A stretch of DNA of 39,016 nt from SOKG01 sp964502665 (GCA_964502665.1 CAZCXP010000005.1:1-39016); one strand, 5' to 3'; counted from the stretch's first letter, positions 15,313 through 23,326 are shown. The notes: a model not told the origin generated them from the letters alone. Translations and numbers: made by a program.

Positions 15313-16095
15313 CTACCTTCCTGGGAATGCTGGCGGCCGCCTTTCTATAAATGCCTTTATCCCCTCAGCCATATCCTCTGTCGTGCCATGTCCAGTCATC
15401 GCCAGCATCTCCATCTCCAGGCCAGCATCCAGACTGCTTTCCATTCCGCGATTGACCAATCTCTTGACAGCCTTCAGAGCCATCGGGCTCTTGCCCAATA
15501 GCTTCGTTACTAGCTCGTTAGTCGCCTCCTCCAGTTTATCGGCAGGAACAGCCTTGTTGATCAGCCCAAGCCTCTCTGCCTCAGCCGCAGAGATCCGATC
15601 ACCAGTGAAAAGAAGCTCTTTTGCTTTCCTGATGCCAATAAGGCGAGGCAATCTCTGGCTGGCACCGCCGCCAGGCAGCAAACCGTAGTTGGCATGCTGA
15701 TCAGAGAGCTTGGCATCTTCCGAAGCGATAGCCAGATCACAAACCATAACTAACTCCAGACCGCCGGCGTAGGCCATGCCGTTTACTGCCGCTATCACTG
15801 GCACGCTCAGGTTCTCGATAGCGCTGAATACCTTGTTCCAGAGCCGAAGGAAGTAGTCCCGAGGCTTGTCGGGGGGGATAGTGGCTACGCCAGCGAGGTC
15901 AGCGCCGGTGCAGAACGCCCTTCCATTAGCGGTGATCACCGCGACCCTAACCGAGATATCGTTCTCAATATCCTCAATGGCCGCAGCCAGCTCCTCTAGT
16001 GTCTTCGCATCCAGAGCATTGAGCACCTCGGGGCGGTTCAGGGTTATCTTTGCCGCTCCCTCCTTCTTCTCAAAAACTACGTTGCTGAACTCCAT
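15313..16095 (-). CDS. Enoyl-CoA hydratase/isomerase family protein
   Basis: A 260-residue crotonase-fold protein. The oxyanion-hole segments are AFCTGADL (60-67) and NGMAYAGGLEL (105-115), and the fold runs through LPGGGASQRLPRLIG. E114 matches the first catalytic Glu of rat enoyl-CoA hydratase, but the second (in QPE) is replaced: the aligned residues are DQH, with H134 in its place. Simple hydratase activity is therefore uncertain; isomerase, hydrolase or another CoA-thioester reaction is possible. AGGAGG lies 7 nt before the ATG. The gene is downstream of jag by 115 bp and is followed by the nusA leader terminator. Confidence 0.88.
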   Translation of the reverse strand: MEFSNVVFEKKEGAAKITLNRPEVLNALDAKTLEELAAAIEDIENDISVRVAVITANGRAFCTGADLAGVATIPPDKPRDYFLRLWNKVFSAIENLSVPVIAAVNGMAYAGGLELVMVCDLAIASEDAKLSDQHANYGLLPGGGASQRLPRLIGIRKAKELLFTGDRISAAEAERLGLINKAVPADKLEEATNELVTKLLGKSPMALKAVKRLVNRGMESSLDAGLEMEMLAMTGHGTTEDMAEGIKAFIERRPPAFPGR

Positions 16096-16210
16096 TTGTT
16101 ACCTCCTGCTCAGTTAATGGCGTAAACAGTTCTCGCTTCAGTCAGTGGTCACTATACAAATGAAGCCCGGTAAACAACATTTTCGGTGACGGGACGCCCA
16201 AGTAAGAAGA

Positions 16211-16882
16211 TCAGGTCAGATTCTCACTGCCATTGCCCTTGGAAAGGATAGCTACTTTGCGAGCTTCGCCTTGCCCTATGCTCTGGGTGCTCACATAAGG
16301 ATTATCTCTCAGTTCCAGGTGGATAATCCTGCGTTCGGCGGCGGGCATAGGCTCCAGGGTCACCGATCTACCTGTAGATCTCACCTGATCTGCGAGACGC
16401 CGGGCCAGGAGTCGCAAAGACTCGTAACGCCGTTGCCGATAGCCCTCAACATCAACGACCACACCGACACCAGATTTGAGACGCCTGCTGACAATAAGGT
16501 TAACCAAATACTGCAGTGAGGAAAGGGTCTCACCACGCCTTCCGATGAGGATGCCCAGGTCCTCGCCCGCTATGTCAAGTGAGATCACCGCTTGATCACC
16601 GCTGCCTTCTGCCTGCAGCTTAACGCTCGCAGATATTTCCACCAGAGATAGAAGACTCTCTAAGACCTCTTTGGCCATACCTCCAACATCAAGGTACTCG
16701 TTGGACAACGGTGCTAGCGGTGTCACCCTCACCGTGACCTCCTCCGAGCCTAACCCGAATAGGCCACCCCTTCCCTTTTTGACAACAACTACCTCCACCT
16801 CAGAACGACTCAGCCCCAGTTCAGCCAGAGCGAGATCAACGGCTTCTTCTTCGGACTTTGCGCTTACCTCGATGCTTTCCAT
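16211..16882 (-). CDS. jag: Jag/KhpB RNA-binding protein
   Basis: A 223-residue protein with a Jag N-terminal domain (MESIEVSAKSEEEAVDLAL...GGLFGLGSEEVTVRV), a KH domain with IGRRGETL as its GxxG loop, and a C-terminal R3H domain (ERRIIHLELRDNPYVSTQS). It binds RNA and, in Firmicutes, influences cell division and envelope synthesis. I chose the ATG at 16882: it has AGAAGG 6 nt upstream and begins at the conserved domain. An in-frame ATG at 16957 would add 25 residues of repeat-encoded MGPMRPMRPMG, which is unlikely. The start lies 47 bp inside the yidC end, so the two are coupled. Confidence 0.9.
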   Translation of the reverse strand: MESIEVSAKSEEEAVDLALAELGLSRSEVEVVVVKKGRGGLFGLGSEEVTVRVTPLAPLSNEYLDVGGMAKEVLESLLSLVEISASVKLQAEGSGDQAVISLDIAGEDLGILIGRRGETLSSLQYLVNLIVSRRLKSGVGVVVDVEGYRQRRYESLRLLARRLADQVRSTGRSVTLEPMPAAERRIIHLELRDNPYVSTQSIGQGEARKVAILSKGNGSENLT

Positions 16883-17885
16883 TACGAACCTTCTTTCGAG
16901 CGGAACTCCCATCGGCCTCATCGGCCTCATCGGCCCCATCAGCTCCCTTTCTTCCAAAAACCGCGTTATCTGCCTCAGCCCTCTCTAGCTGCGGCGCCCC
17001 GGTGTCACCGCCTCTTCCGCTGCTGCCTGAAGCTCCCCCATTACTTTGTGAGATATTGGCCGGCTGCAGCAGCCTTCCTTGTGTCAGAGAGGCCAGAGAG
17101 GGAACCTTCAAAGTTCCCCAGCCAGACACGCGGTATTGTATCACTATGCTTATGACGTTAGTGAGTACCCAGTACAGAGCAAGTCCACTGGGAAATGTTA
17201 AAGCGAAGAAGCCAAACATCAGGGGCATCACCCACAACATAACGCGGCTCATAGACTGTTGCGTAGGGTCAGCCGATGGCTGCGTCGACATTTTCTGTAA
17301 TACCCACATACTTGCCGCCACCACTATGGCCATGAAGATATCCCCACTCCCAAGATCAAGCCAGAGGAAGTGGTCGTTCAGCGGCACCTGTGCCTGAATT
17401 GGCGACCATGAATAGAGCTGTTTAGACAAGCCAAGAAGGTATTCGGGAGCTATGCCCAGACCCTGAATAACCGCCTGGTAAAGGCCGATCCAGATGGGAA
17501 ACTGCACCAGCATGGGAAAGGCACAGCCCAGGGGGTTTACTCCCTCTTCCTTGTAGAGCTTCATCGTCTCCTCACCGAGTCGCTGTTTGTCCTTGGCATA
17601 TTTCTTCTGCAGTTCCTTAACCCTGGGCTGTATCTCCTGCATTGCCCTGGCAGAACGCAACTGCCTCATGGTGAGCGGTAATGTAAGCAGGCGGATAATG
17701 ACAGTCATTACGACAATAGCAAGCCCGAAGCTGCCGAAAAGATACCCGGACAGCAGAACCAGGAAGTTCATAATAGGGCGTAGAAGCACGAGGTCGAAGA
17801 GGCCTATAAAAGAAACAGCCCCAGAGGCAAAGAGGATAATCAGCACCGCTAAGAGCAGGAGAACAATAGTCCTAGTTTTAGGCAT
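16836..17885 (-). CDS. yidC: Membrane protein insertase YidC/OxaI
   Basis: A 349-residue YidC of the short type without the large periplasmic domain. It inserts and folds inner-membrane proteins. Hydrophobic segments occur near 5-25, 35-60, about 120-140, 175-195 and 210-240. The conserved core KEEGVNPLGCAFPMLVQFPIWIGLYQAV is present along with a positively charged hydrophilic loop (RSARAMQEIQPRVKELQKKY). The C-terminal tail from about 275 is low-complexity: Gly/Ser-rich, then ADGADEADEADG, then a basic KRKVRRRSR end suited to ribosome contact. It starts 14 bp after the beta-propeller lipoprotein gene. Confidence 0.95.
   Translation of the reverse strand: MPKTRTIVLLLLAVLIILFASGAVSFIGLFDLVLLRPIMNFLVLLSGYLFGSFGLAIVVMTVIIRLLTLPLTMRQLRSARAMQEIQPRVKELQKKYAKDKQRLGEETMKLYKEEGVNPLGCAFPMLVQFPIWIGLYQAVIQGLGIAPEYLLGLSKQLYSWSPIQAQVPLNDHFLWLDLGSGDIFMAIVVAASMWVLQKMSTQPSADPTQQSMSRVMLWVMPLMFGFFALTFPSGLALYWVLTNVISIVIQYRVSGWGTLKVPSLASLTQGRLLQPANISQSNGGASGSSGRGGDTGAPQLERAEADNAVFGRKGADGADEADEADGSSARKKVRNGKHRGKRKVRRRSR
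16911..16940. repeat. 9-nt tandem repeat in the yidC/jag overlap
   Basis: ATCGGCCTC at 16911 and 16920, then ATCGGCCCC at 16929, then ATC. In the yidC frame it encodes GADEADEADG; in the upstream extension of the jag frame it encodes GPMRPMRPMG. The 9-nt period keeps frame, so copy number could vary without frameshift. Confidence 0.8.
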
Positions 17886-17899
17886 AGCTTTTCTCTATA

Positions 17900-19081
17900 T
17901 CACTTAACATCGCTTAGCGGAACGTTCCATTCCTGGAGACCGGTCTTGCCCTCAAAGGCATAGACTGTGTTGTCGTTCCGAGCGTTCACGTAGACAATAC
18001 CGCCAGCGGTAGAAAGAGGGGCAAGGATGCTACTGCCAACATCACTCTGCCACACCTCATCCCCATTCTCCAAGTCCAGGCCATAGACCTTGCCATCCTC
18101 GGAGGCCACCACTAGCACATCACCCACTATAACGGGAGATGACCTGATCTGAGCTTCGGTAGGAAAGGGGTTGATATCCCATTCGCTCGCCAATTTCCCA
18201 CTCTCAGCGTCTATGGCATAGACATTGTGATCCAGACAGCAGGCATAGATGATGCCATCATGGTAAAGTGCCTCAGCCCAAAACCAGTTTCCCGCTTCAA
18301 AGGGTTGCTCCCATTTTGGCTCGCCAGTATCAGCGTAAACGGCATAGAATTTACTATCAAAGGAGCCAAAATAGACAACGCCCCCCACGATCAGCGCTTC
18401 GGAGGCAACGCCCCCACCGGTTTTGAAATCCCATTTGAGTTCACCTGTGTCAGCATCTATAGCGTACAGCTTGTGATCCAAAGACCCAACGTAGACCACG
18501 CCATCCTGGACTACAGGTGTTGATACTATCTGGTCTGCAGTCCGGTAAGGCTCGAAGCCCTCTTTCGCCCTACCTGTGCTTACGTCCACAGCATAGAGCT
18601 TACCATCGGAGGAACTAACGAAGAGCGTGTCGTCAGCAACAGCGACACCGCCCGCGATACTGCCTCCAGTTTCAAAAGGCTCTTCCCACACATCGTCCCC
18701 CAGTTCGGCATCGATAGCATAGACTTTCCCTTTGTAGGCCCCAATATAGACCGTATCATTGCCTACCGCTGGAGGACCGTAGAGCATCCCAGCCCCAAAC
18801 CGTCCTCCTTGAGTACAGCTAAACATATTGCCTGCTTGCTCCGCTTCCGGCTCCCACACCCACTCGCCATCAGCCTTGGCTGGAACCTTCTTGTCCTCCT
18901 GGCGAGCAGAGACCTTGAGACAGACAACCCTGCCGTCCATGGAGCCAACGAACAGTGTGTCTCCATCTACCACAACTCCAGGCCACCCCCTGGGGCCAAT
19001 ACAGCCCGAAAGGGCTAGAATGCCAAGGAGAATAGCGATGACAATGGGTTTCGTCGATCTAGCTCGTTTGATGTCAAACAT
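17900..19081 (-). CDS. PQQ-like beta-propeller lipoprotein
   Basis: A 393-residue protein with a lipoprotein signal (basic MFDIKRARSTK, hydrophobic IVIAILLGILAL, then SGC with Cys27). It is followed by about seven propeller blades of the PQQ/WD-like type: repeated motifs such as VYAIDAELGDDVW, LYAVDVSTG, LYAIDADTGELKWDF, FYAVYADTGEPKWE, VYAIDAESG and VYGLDLENGDEVW. PQQ-dependent catalytic residues are not evident; it resembles BamB-type scaffolds. It is anchored outside the membrane. Its place between yidD and yidC suggests a role in envelope or membrane-protein assembly, but that is context only. Confidence 0.87.
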   Translation of the reverse strand: MFDIKRARSTKPIVIAILLGILALSGCIGPRGWPGVVVDGDTLFVGSMDGRVVCLKVSARQEDKKVPAKADGEWVWEPEAEQAGNMFSCTQGGRFGAGMLYGPPAVGNDTVYIGAYKGKVYAIDAELGDDVWEEPFETGGSIAGGVAVADDTLFVSSSDGKLYAVDVSTGRAKEGFEPYRTADQIVSTPVVQDGVVYVGSLDHKLYAIDADTGELKWDFKTGGGVASEALIVGGVVYFGSFDSKFYAVYADTGEPKWEQPFEAGNWFWAEALYHDGIIYACCLDHNVYAIDAESGKLASEWDINPFPTEAQIRSSPVIVGDVLVVASEDGKVYGLDLENGDEVWQSDVGSSILAPLSTAGGIVYVNARNDNTVYAFEGKTGLQEWNVPLSDVK

Positions 19082-19132
19082 TCAGAAAAACCACTAACAA
19101 ATAGGCAGAACCTGACAAGGGAGGGAAAGAGG

Positions 19133-19342
19133 TCAAGGCACAGGGTCCACACCACCTTTGCCCAGGGGATGACAACGGCAGATCCGCCTTGCAATCAGCC
19201 AACTACCCTTTGCCACGCCATACTTCTCAATCGCCTCATAGCCATATTGGGAACAAGAGGGCACGAAACGACACGAAGGAGGCGTGTTTGCAGAAATTGC
19301 CACCTGATAAAACCTTATTAGGTTTAATGCAAGCCTCGTCAT
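19133..19342 (-). CDS. yidD: Membrane protein insertion efficiency factor YidD
   Basis: A 69-residue YidD with the family motif IRFYQVAISANTPPSCRFVPSCSQYGYEAIEKYG and a C-terminal RRICRCHPLGKGGVDPVP. It assists YidC-dependent membrane insertion at the inner membrane. It starts 2 bp after the rnpA stop, the standard linkage, and ends 51 bp before the beta-propeller lipoprotein gene. Confidence 0.95.
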   Translation of the reverse strand: MTRLALNLIRFYQVAISANTPPSCRFVPSCSQYGYEAIEKYGVAKGSWLIARRICRCHPLGKGGVDPVP

Positions 19343-19344
19343 AC

Positions 19345-19707
19345 CTATGCCCTACCCATTCGCCTGGCTTCGCTCCCATCTGCCAGAATTTGAGCCCGGC
19401 GGAGCAACCTTGTCACAGCCGCTGTTACCTGCTGGTAGTTCGCTGTTGCTGCCCTGTTGCGGGCAATAAACACCATGTCCCACCCTGACTTAGTTGGGGT
19501 CACTCTTGCTACCTCGCGCAACAACCTCTTCACCCTATTGCGCACCACCGCCTTACCCAAGCGCTTTCCAGCTACAAATCCGTATCGGTTCCGTCCCAGA
19601 CCGTTGGCTGCTGCTTTGAGAACGACAAGATCACACGCCCACGTCTCCCCATGTTCATGAATCTCGGCAAACTGTGAGTTTGTCCTCAGCCTCTCCTCTT
19701 TACCCAT
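19345..19707 (-). CDS. rnpA: Ribonuclease P protein component
   Basis: A 120-residue RnpA, the protein cofactor of RNase P that processes the 5' ends of tRNA precursors. The N-terminus is KEERLRTNSQFAEIHEHG, and the RNR signature sits in LGKAVVRNRVKRLLREVAR. A later GWDMVFIARNRAA is also typical. It is 18 bp downstream of rpmH, the near-universal arrangement. Confidence 0.95.
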   Translation of the reverse strand: MGKEERLRTNSQFAEIHEHGETWACDLVVLKAAANGLGRNRYGFVAGKRLGKAVVRNRVKRLLREVARVTPTKSGWDMVFIARNRAATANYQQVTAAVTRLLRRAQILADGSEARRMGRA

Positions 19708-19725
19708 TCCGCCACTGCAGCAACC

Positions 19726-19863
19726 CTATACCGCAAGCCGGTAGCGACCCTTCAGCCGTCTCCGTTTCAAGACCATCCGCCCACCACGAGTCGCCATGCG
19801 ACCGCGAAAACCATGCTTACGTTTCCTGGGAATCCTCTTCGGTTGATAGGTTCGCTTTGGCAT
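19726..19863 (-). CDS. rpmH: Ribosomal protein L34
   Basis: A 45-residue, strongly basic protein: MPKRTYQPKRIPRKRKHGFR, then GRMATRGGRMVLKRRRLKGR and YRLAV. This is the L34 pattern (TYQPK.....HGFR.RM.T..GR.VL..RR.KGR). It is too short for a long-ORF search. It is the first gene of the rpmH-rnpA-yidD-lipoprotein-yidC-jag run and has a strong promoter 25 bp upstream. Confidence 0.96.
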   Translation of the reverse strand: MPKRTYQPKRIPRKRKHGFRGRMATRGGRMVLKRRRLKGRYRLAV

Positions 19864-19887
19864 CCCTTACCGCCTTGCTCGCTCGCT

Positions 19888-19917
19888 ATTATACTTTATC
19901 CCCTTCTCCACTGTCAA
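19888..19917 (-). promoter_or_regulatory. rpmH: Strong sigma70-type promoter of rpmH operon
   Basis: On the minus strand: TTGACA (19917-19912), an 18-nt spacer and TATAAT (19893-19888). Both boxes are perfect. The leader is about 18 nt. Confidence 0.85.
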
Positions 19918-19932
19918 TTTGGGAGCACCCCC

Positions 19933-20577
19933 CTAGAGAGCATGCTTCAGCACCATAATCTCAGTCGCTTCCGGCAGTTGCTCCAACTTCAACTCCACTT
20001 CACTGGAATCCAACCTCTTAACCCCAGACTTGCCTTTAAGGAACTCATCCACCCCAGATATAGGAAAAGCGCACTTGTCATTTTTATAATGCATGGGAAT
20101 TATCACTCTGGGCTTGATCTGATCACAAATCCTGCTAGCCGTGACCGCATCTATAGTGTAGTAGCCTCCCACAGGGATCATCAGAACGTCGACCTGCCCC
20201 ATCTCGGCAAGCTCGGACTCCGCTAGCTCGTGCCCTAGGTCTCCCAAATGACAGAGCCGCAGCCCATCCACGATGAAACAGAACACCGTATTCGTCCCCC
20301 TATCCCTCCCCTTTGACGTATCATGGTAAGTTTGCAGCCCCTTGAATTCGATGCCACCTATCTCTGTCGTGCCCTTCCCGCCAACTATCTTAGGATTGCC
20401 TATGAGCTTGGCTCCCCAATGATCGCCATGCTTGTGGGTGACAACCACGATGTCAACTGCCTCTTGTATCGGCTCATAGTGGAGGTCAGGATACTTACCG
20501 TAGGGGTCAGTCATAATCCTTGTACCATCCTCGGCAGTGATCAAGAAAGCTGCGTGTCCAAGCCATTTGAGCCTCAT
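19933..20577 (-). CDS. Metallo-beta-lactamase-fold hydrolase (UPF0173-like)
   Basis: A 214-residue MBL-fold protein that begins MRLKWLGHAAFLI and has the metal motif THKHGDH, then TYHD, LCHLGDLGH and a late MHYKND. This layout (short, N-terminal LxWLGHAxF) is that of the UPF0173 / L-ascorbate-6-phosphate lactonase-like subgroup. The substrate is unknown. AGGAGG lies 8 nt upstream of the ATG. It starts 33 bp after pepA, so the two are probably co-transcribed. Its end is 15 bp before the rpmH -35 box with no terminator in between. Confidence 0.85.
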   Translation of the reverse strand: MRLKWLGHAAFLITAEDGTRIMTDPYGKYPDLHYEPIQEAVDIVVVTHKHGDHWGAKLIGNPKIVGGKGTTEIGGIEFKGLQTYHDTSKGRDRGTNTVFCFIVDGLRLCHLGDLGHELAESELAEMGQVDVLMIPVGGYYTIDAVTASRICDQIKPRVIIPMHYKNDKCAFPISGVDEFLKGKSGVKRLDSSEVELKLEQLPEATEIMVLKHAL

Positions 20578-20610
20578 GACAAAACCTCCTCAACAAGACC
20601 TCCGCGCTAC

Positions 20611-22122
20611 TTATTTTGAGCGCTCCTCAGCAAGAGCCAGTGCGAGATTGACCAGCGTTCTTACCCCGACTCCCGTCGCCCCCTTAGTCAGATAACCTTG
20701 CTCCTTCTTAATGAACGAAGGGCCAGCGATGTCCAAATGGACCCATGGCGTATCCTCACTGAACTCAGCCAGAAACTGGGCAGCAGTGATGGCCCCGGCA
20801 TACCTCCCCCCCGTGTTCTTGACATCAGCGACTTCGCTCTTGTTCTGCTCCTTATACTCCTCATACATTGGAAGCTGCCAAATCCTCTCCCCCGCCTCCT
20901 CACCAGCCCTAATCAGCTTAGCCACCAGTTCCTGATTGTTACCAAAAGCGCCACTGCAGATATCGCCCAAGGCTATACGGCAGGCACCCGTCAGCGTGGC
21001 CGCATCTACCAGGGGAGAGAGGCCGAGCTTCCTGGCATAGCTGAGGGCATCGGCCACAATCAACCGTCCTTCGGCATCGGTACTGACCACCTCTATCGTC
21101 TTGCCATTCAACGCCTTGAGGACATCCCCCGGTTTGAGCGCAGCCCCCCCGGGCAGGTTCTCCGTCGCCGGCACGAGCCCTGTCACGTTAATCCTCGGCT
21201 CGAGCTCAGCGATGGCTCTCATAGCAGCGATGACTGCAGCACCACCGGCCATATCCGCTTTCATCTCTTCCATACCCTCCGCCGGCTTGATCGAGATACC
21301 TCCCGAATCGAAGGTTATCCCTTTGCCGATCAGACCCAACGTGCCCGCCGCAGCATCACCCCCCCGATAGCCCATAACGATCAATTTGGGCGGTTGCTTG
21401 CTACCCTGGGCAACACCCAAGAGCGCCCCCATCCCCAGCTTCTCCATCTCCTCTCGCTCAAGCACGTTGAACTCCAGCCCCCGGTCGGCAGCGATACCCC
21501 GCGCCACCTCCGCCATATCAGAGGGCGTCATACAGTTAGCAGGCTGATTGATCATATCCCGGGCAACATTGGTGGCCTCGGCCAGCACCCTGCCACGGTT
21601 AACACTGCTATCCAAAGAAGGCAACCTGCTTTCATCCCGCTCCACTATCAGCAGTTCCTCGATCTCCCCGTGCTCCGGCTCCTTGGTAATATGCTTACGG
21701 AATTCATAAAGGCCGAGGATACTCCCCTCCGTGAGAGCCTGAACCGCTCTCCCCACATCCATGCCTCCCGCCCCCCCCCCCAGGATGAAGGTTGCCCCAC
21801 CGTTTGCGCCCACCATTAGCAGAAAAACAAAAGCCACCCCCCAAAACCCACCAAAGGAGTCATAGGTGAACTTCTCTTGCTTACCCAACCCCACCACCGC
21901 CACCCGCTCTGCCTCCATTTTGCCCATCGTGTGGATCAGCGTAACCTCGTTGAGCTTGCCCTTGATCTCGCCCTCGTAGATAAGCTGACTTATAGTCCCG
22001 CCTAACGCTTGATCGACAGCGCGCGTGGCGCCACCGGCATACTCGATCCCTTCGAAGAGATTGACTATAGCAGCGTCGACCTTAACCTTGGTGATGTCGC
22101 CCGAGATAACCTTTACCTCCAC
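20611..22122 (-). CDS. pepA: Leucyl aminopeptidase (M17 family)
   Basis: A 503-residue cytosolic M17 aminopeptidase. It removes N-terminal residues with two metal ions. The catalytic half is well preserved: GKGITFDSGGISIKPAEGME, KADMAGGAAV, STDAEGRLIVADAL (usually NTDAEGRL; N to S here) and DAATLTGACRIALG. The N-terminal macro-like domain is present. Residues about 90-120 are abnormal for the family: a Gly/Phe-rich run encoded by a G-rich stretch with an 11-base homopolymer at 21771-21781, possibly a sequence-quality problem, though the frame is kept. The start is GTG, preceded by AAGGAGGGAGAA. Confidence 0.92.
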   Translation of the reverse strand: MEVKVISGDITKVKVDAAIVNLFEGIEYAGGATRAVDQALGGTISQLIYEGEIKGKLNEVTLIHTMGKMEAERVAVVGLGKQEKFTYDSFGGFWGVAFVFLLMVGANGGATFILGGGAGGMDVGRAVQALTEGSILGLYEFRKHITKEPEHGEIEELLIVERDESRLPSLDSSVNRGRVLAEATNVARDMINQPANCMTPSDMAEVARGIAADRGLEFNVLEREEMEKLGMGALLGVAQGSKQPPKLIVMGYRGGDAAAGTLGLIGKGITFDSGGISIKPAEGMEEMKADMAGGAAVIAAMRAIAELEPRINVTGLVPATENLPGGAALKPGDVLKALNGKTIEVVSTDAEGRLIVADALSYARKLGLSPLVDAATLTGACRIALGDICSGAFGNNQELVAKLIRAGEEAGERIWQLPMYEEYKEQNKSEVADVKNTGGRYAGAITAAQFLAEFSEDTPWVHLDIAGPSFIKKEQGYLTKGATGVGVRTLVNLALALAEERSK

Positions 22123-22177
22123 TTCTCCCTCCTTTTCTAGCCTGCATCTCTGCTCTCATTGCCTCGAAAATAGCTGT

Positions 22178-22290
22178 GATCCGCTCGCCCTGAGCCCTTC
22201 GATGAACTCAGGACAAGCCTGTCGAAAGGCCGTTCATGGTTCGAGGCCGACAGGTCGGCCGTCCTACGGCCCAAGCCCATGACGAACGGC
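22178..22290 (+). repeat. REP/MITE-like element, family A, copy 2
   Basis: It carries the same outer arms as copy 1, beginning with CCGCTCGCCCTGAGCC and ending with GACGAACGGC. The centre differs, with its own nested hairpin (GGCCGACAGGTCGGCC). It is followed immediately by the 34-bp family B palindrome. It lies in the pepA-GT2 gap. Confidence 0.75.
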
Positions 22291-22324
22291 TGGGTAGGTT
22301 GCCCGACGTCGGGCAACCTACCCA
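22291..22324. repeat. 34-bp perfect palindrome, family B, copy 2
   Basis: Identical to 7828-7861, including 3 bp of left flank and 10 bp of right flank. Confidence 0.9.
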
Positions 22325-22504
22325 CAGTCGGATGGGCTCACTCATTTCCGTCATTCGTTGGTGGTCAGCCGCCTACGAGGGTTCACCTTGTGGATGATAT
22401 CCAAAAGGCAACACAATTGCAACTCGCTGAATGGGACGCTACCAACAGTAGGGTGGGTGTAGCGCAGCGAAACCCGCCACTCATTCTTCCGGCCAAGACA
22501 GGTA
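22325..22504. other. Remainder of pepA-GT2 gap, no gene
   Basis: No coding frame is supported. At 22451-22478 there is an imperfect inverted repeat, GGGTGGGT...AAACCCGCC around AGCGCAGCG, resembling another class of dispersed bacterial palindrome. I see no promoter for pepA here that I can defend. Confidence 0.5.
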
Positions 22505-23209
22505 CTAACGTGGAGGACGAAAGCGCAGCCGAAGCAGGCCCTTTATGTCCTCCCAGGCGGTGCTGGCAATGCGCACCCTGGTATCTTCATCCTCCACCCA
22601 TTCCACGGGCACATCTTTGATGCGATAGCCCTTCATCCTCGCCAGGAGCAGGAGCTCGGTGTCAAAAAACCAAGCCTGATCCCTAATTAAGGGTACAAGC
22701 TGCTGCGCCACATCGCGTTTCACCGCCTTAAAGCCGCACTGGGCATCGCTGAAACTCGAGCAGAACATCGCTCTAATCAGCAGATTATAGCCGCGTGAGG
22801 TGATCTCGCGCTTCAGGCTGCGTTTTACCTTGGAGCCCTTCATCAGTCGAGAGCCAACAGCGATGTCATAACCCTCGTCGATGGCACGGATCAACTCCGG
22901 AAAGGCATCCAGCTTAGTTGAGAGATCGACATCCATGTAGGATACTGCGTCCGCATCGCTCTCCAGCCATGCCTTCCTCAAGGCACGGCCACGTCCCTTC
23001 AGCTCCAGTTGTATATATCGCACATCGGGGTATTGCTCGGACAACTCCCTGGCAATAGCCAACGTCCCATCAACAGAGCCGTTATCGGCGATAGTGATCT
23101 GCCAGCGGCACGAGAGATTCTCAGCGAGAGAATCCCGCAGGACAGCCACGCTGCCAGCCAGAGCCCGTTCCTCGTTATAGACAGGGACAACGACATCAAC
23201 GCTGTTCAT
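22505..23209 (-). CDS. GT2 glycosyltransferase, dolichyl-phosphate glucosyltransferase-like
   Basis: A 234-residue GT-A fold family 2 enzyme: VDVVVPVYNEERALAGSV at the start, ITIADNGSVDGT, SYMDVDLSTKLD (the DxD-type metal site), GSRLMKGSKV and SDAQCGFKAVKRDVA. The sequence is closest in pattern to Alg5-like polyprenyl-phosphate glucosyltransferases. No C-terminal membrane helices are present. I chose the ATG at 23209, with GAGGGG upstream, over the GTG 21 nt earlier. It follows the GalT-like gene by 117 bp, which contain two hairpins. The product would be a lipid-linked sugar donor for envelope glycans; the substrate is inferred. Confidence 0.87.
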   Translation of the reverse strand: MNSVDVVVPVYNEERALAGSVAVLRDSLAENLSCRWQITIADNGSVDGTLAIARELSEQYPDVRYIQLELKGRGRALRKAWLESDADAVSYMDVDLSTKLDAFPELIRAIDEGYDIAVGSRLMKGSKVKRSLKREITSRGYNLLIRAMFCSSFSDAQCGFKAVKRDVAQQLVPLIRDQAWFFDTELLLLARMKGYRIKDVPVEWVEDEDTRVRIASTAWEDIKGLLRLRFRPPR

Positions 23210-23267
23210 TGTTTCGCCCCTCGTGATCACCCCCCAGAGCCTATTGCACCCCTGTTACACTTTGTAG

Positions 23268-23321
23268 ACTCCTGCTTCCGCAGGAGTGACATGATTCTGT
23301 CATTCCCGCGCAAGCGGGAAT
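23268..23321. repeat. Pair of short palindromes
   Basis: ACTCCTGC-TTCC-GCAGGAGT (23268-23287) and ATTCCCGC-GCAA-GCGGGAAT (23302-23321), each a perfect 8-bp stem with a 4-nt loop. The second has the ATTCCC...GGGAAT form also seen in Neisseria dRS3 repeats. No T-run follows on either strand, so they are not standard terminators. Confidence 0.8.
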
Positions 23322-23326
23322 CTATC

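Noticed and set aside
16883..16957. Upstream start for jag adding 25 residues
   Set aside because: The extension is repeat-encoded (MGPMRPMRPMG) and the conserved domain starts at 16882, where a ribosome binding site is present.
20698..21819. 373-codon open frame on the plus strand opposite pepA
   Set aside because: Fully antisense to a well-conserved aminopeptidase; composition is that of a shadow frame in GC-rich DNA.
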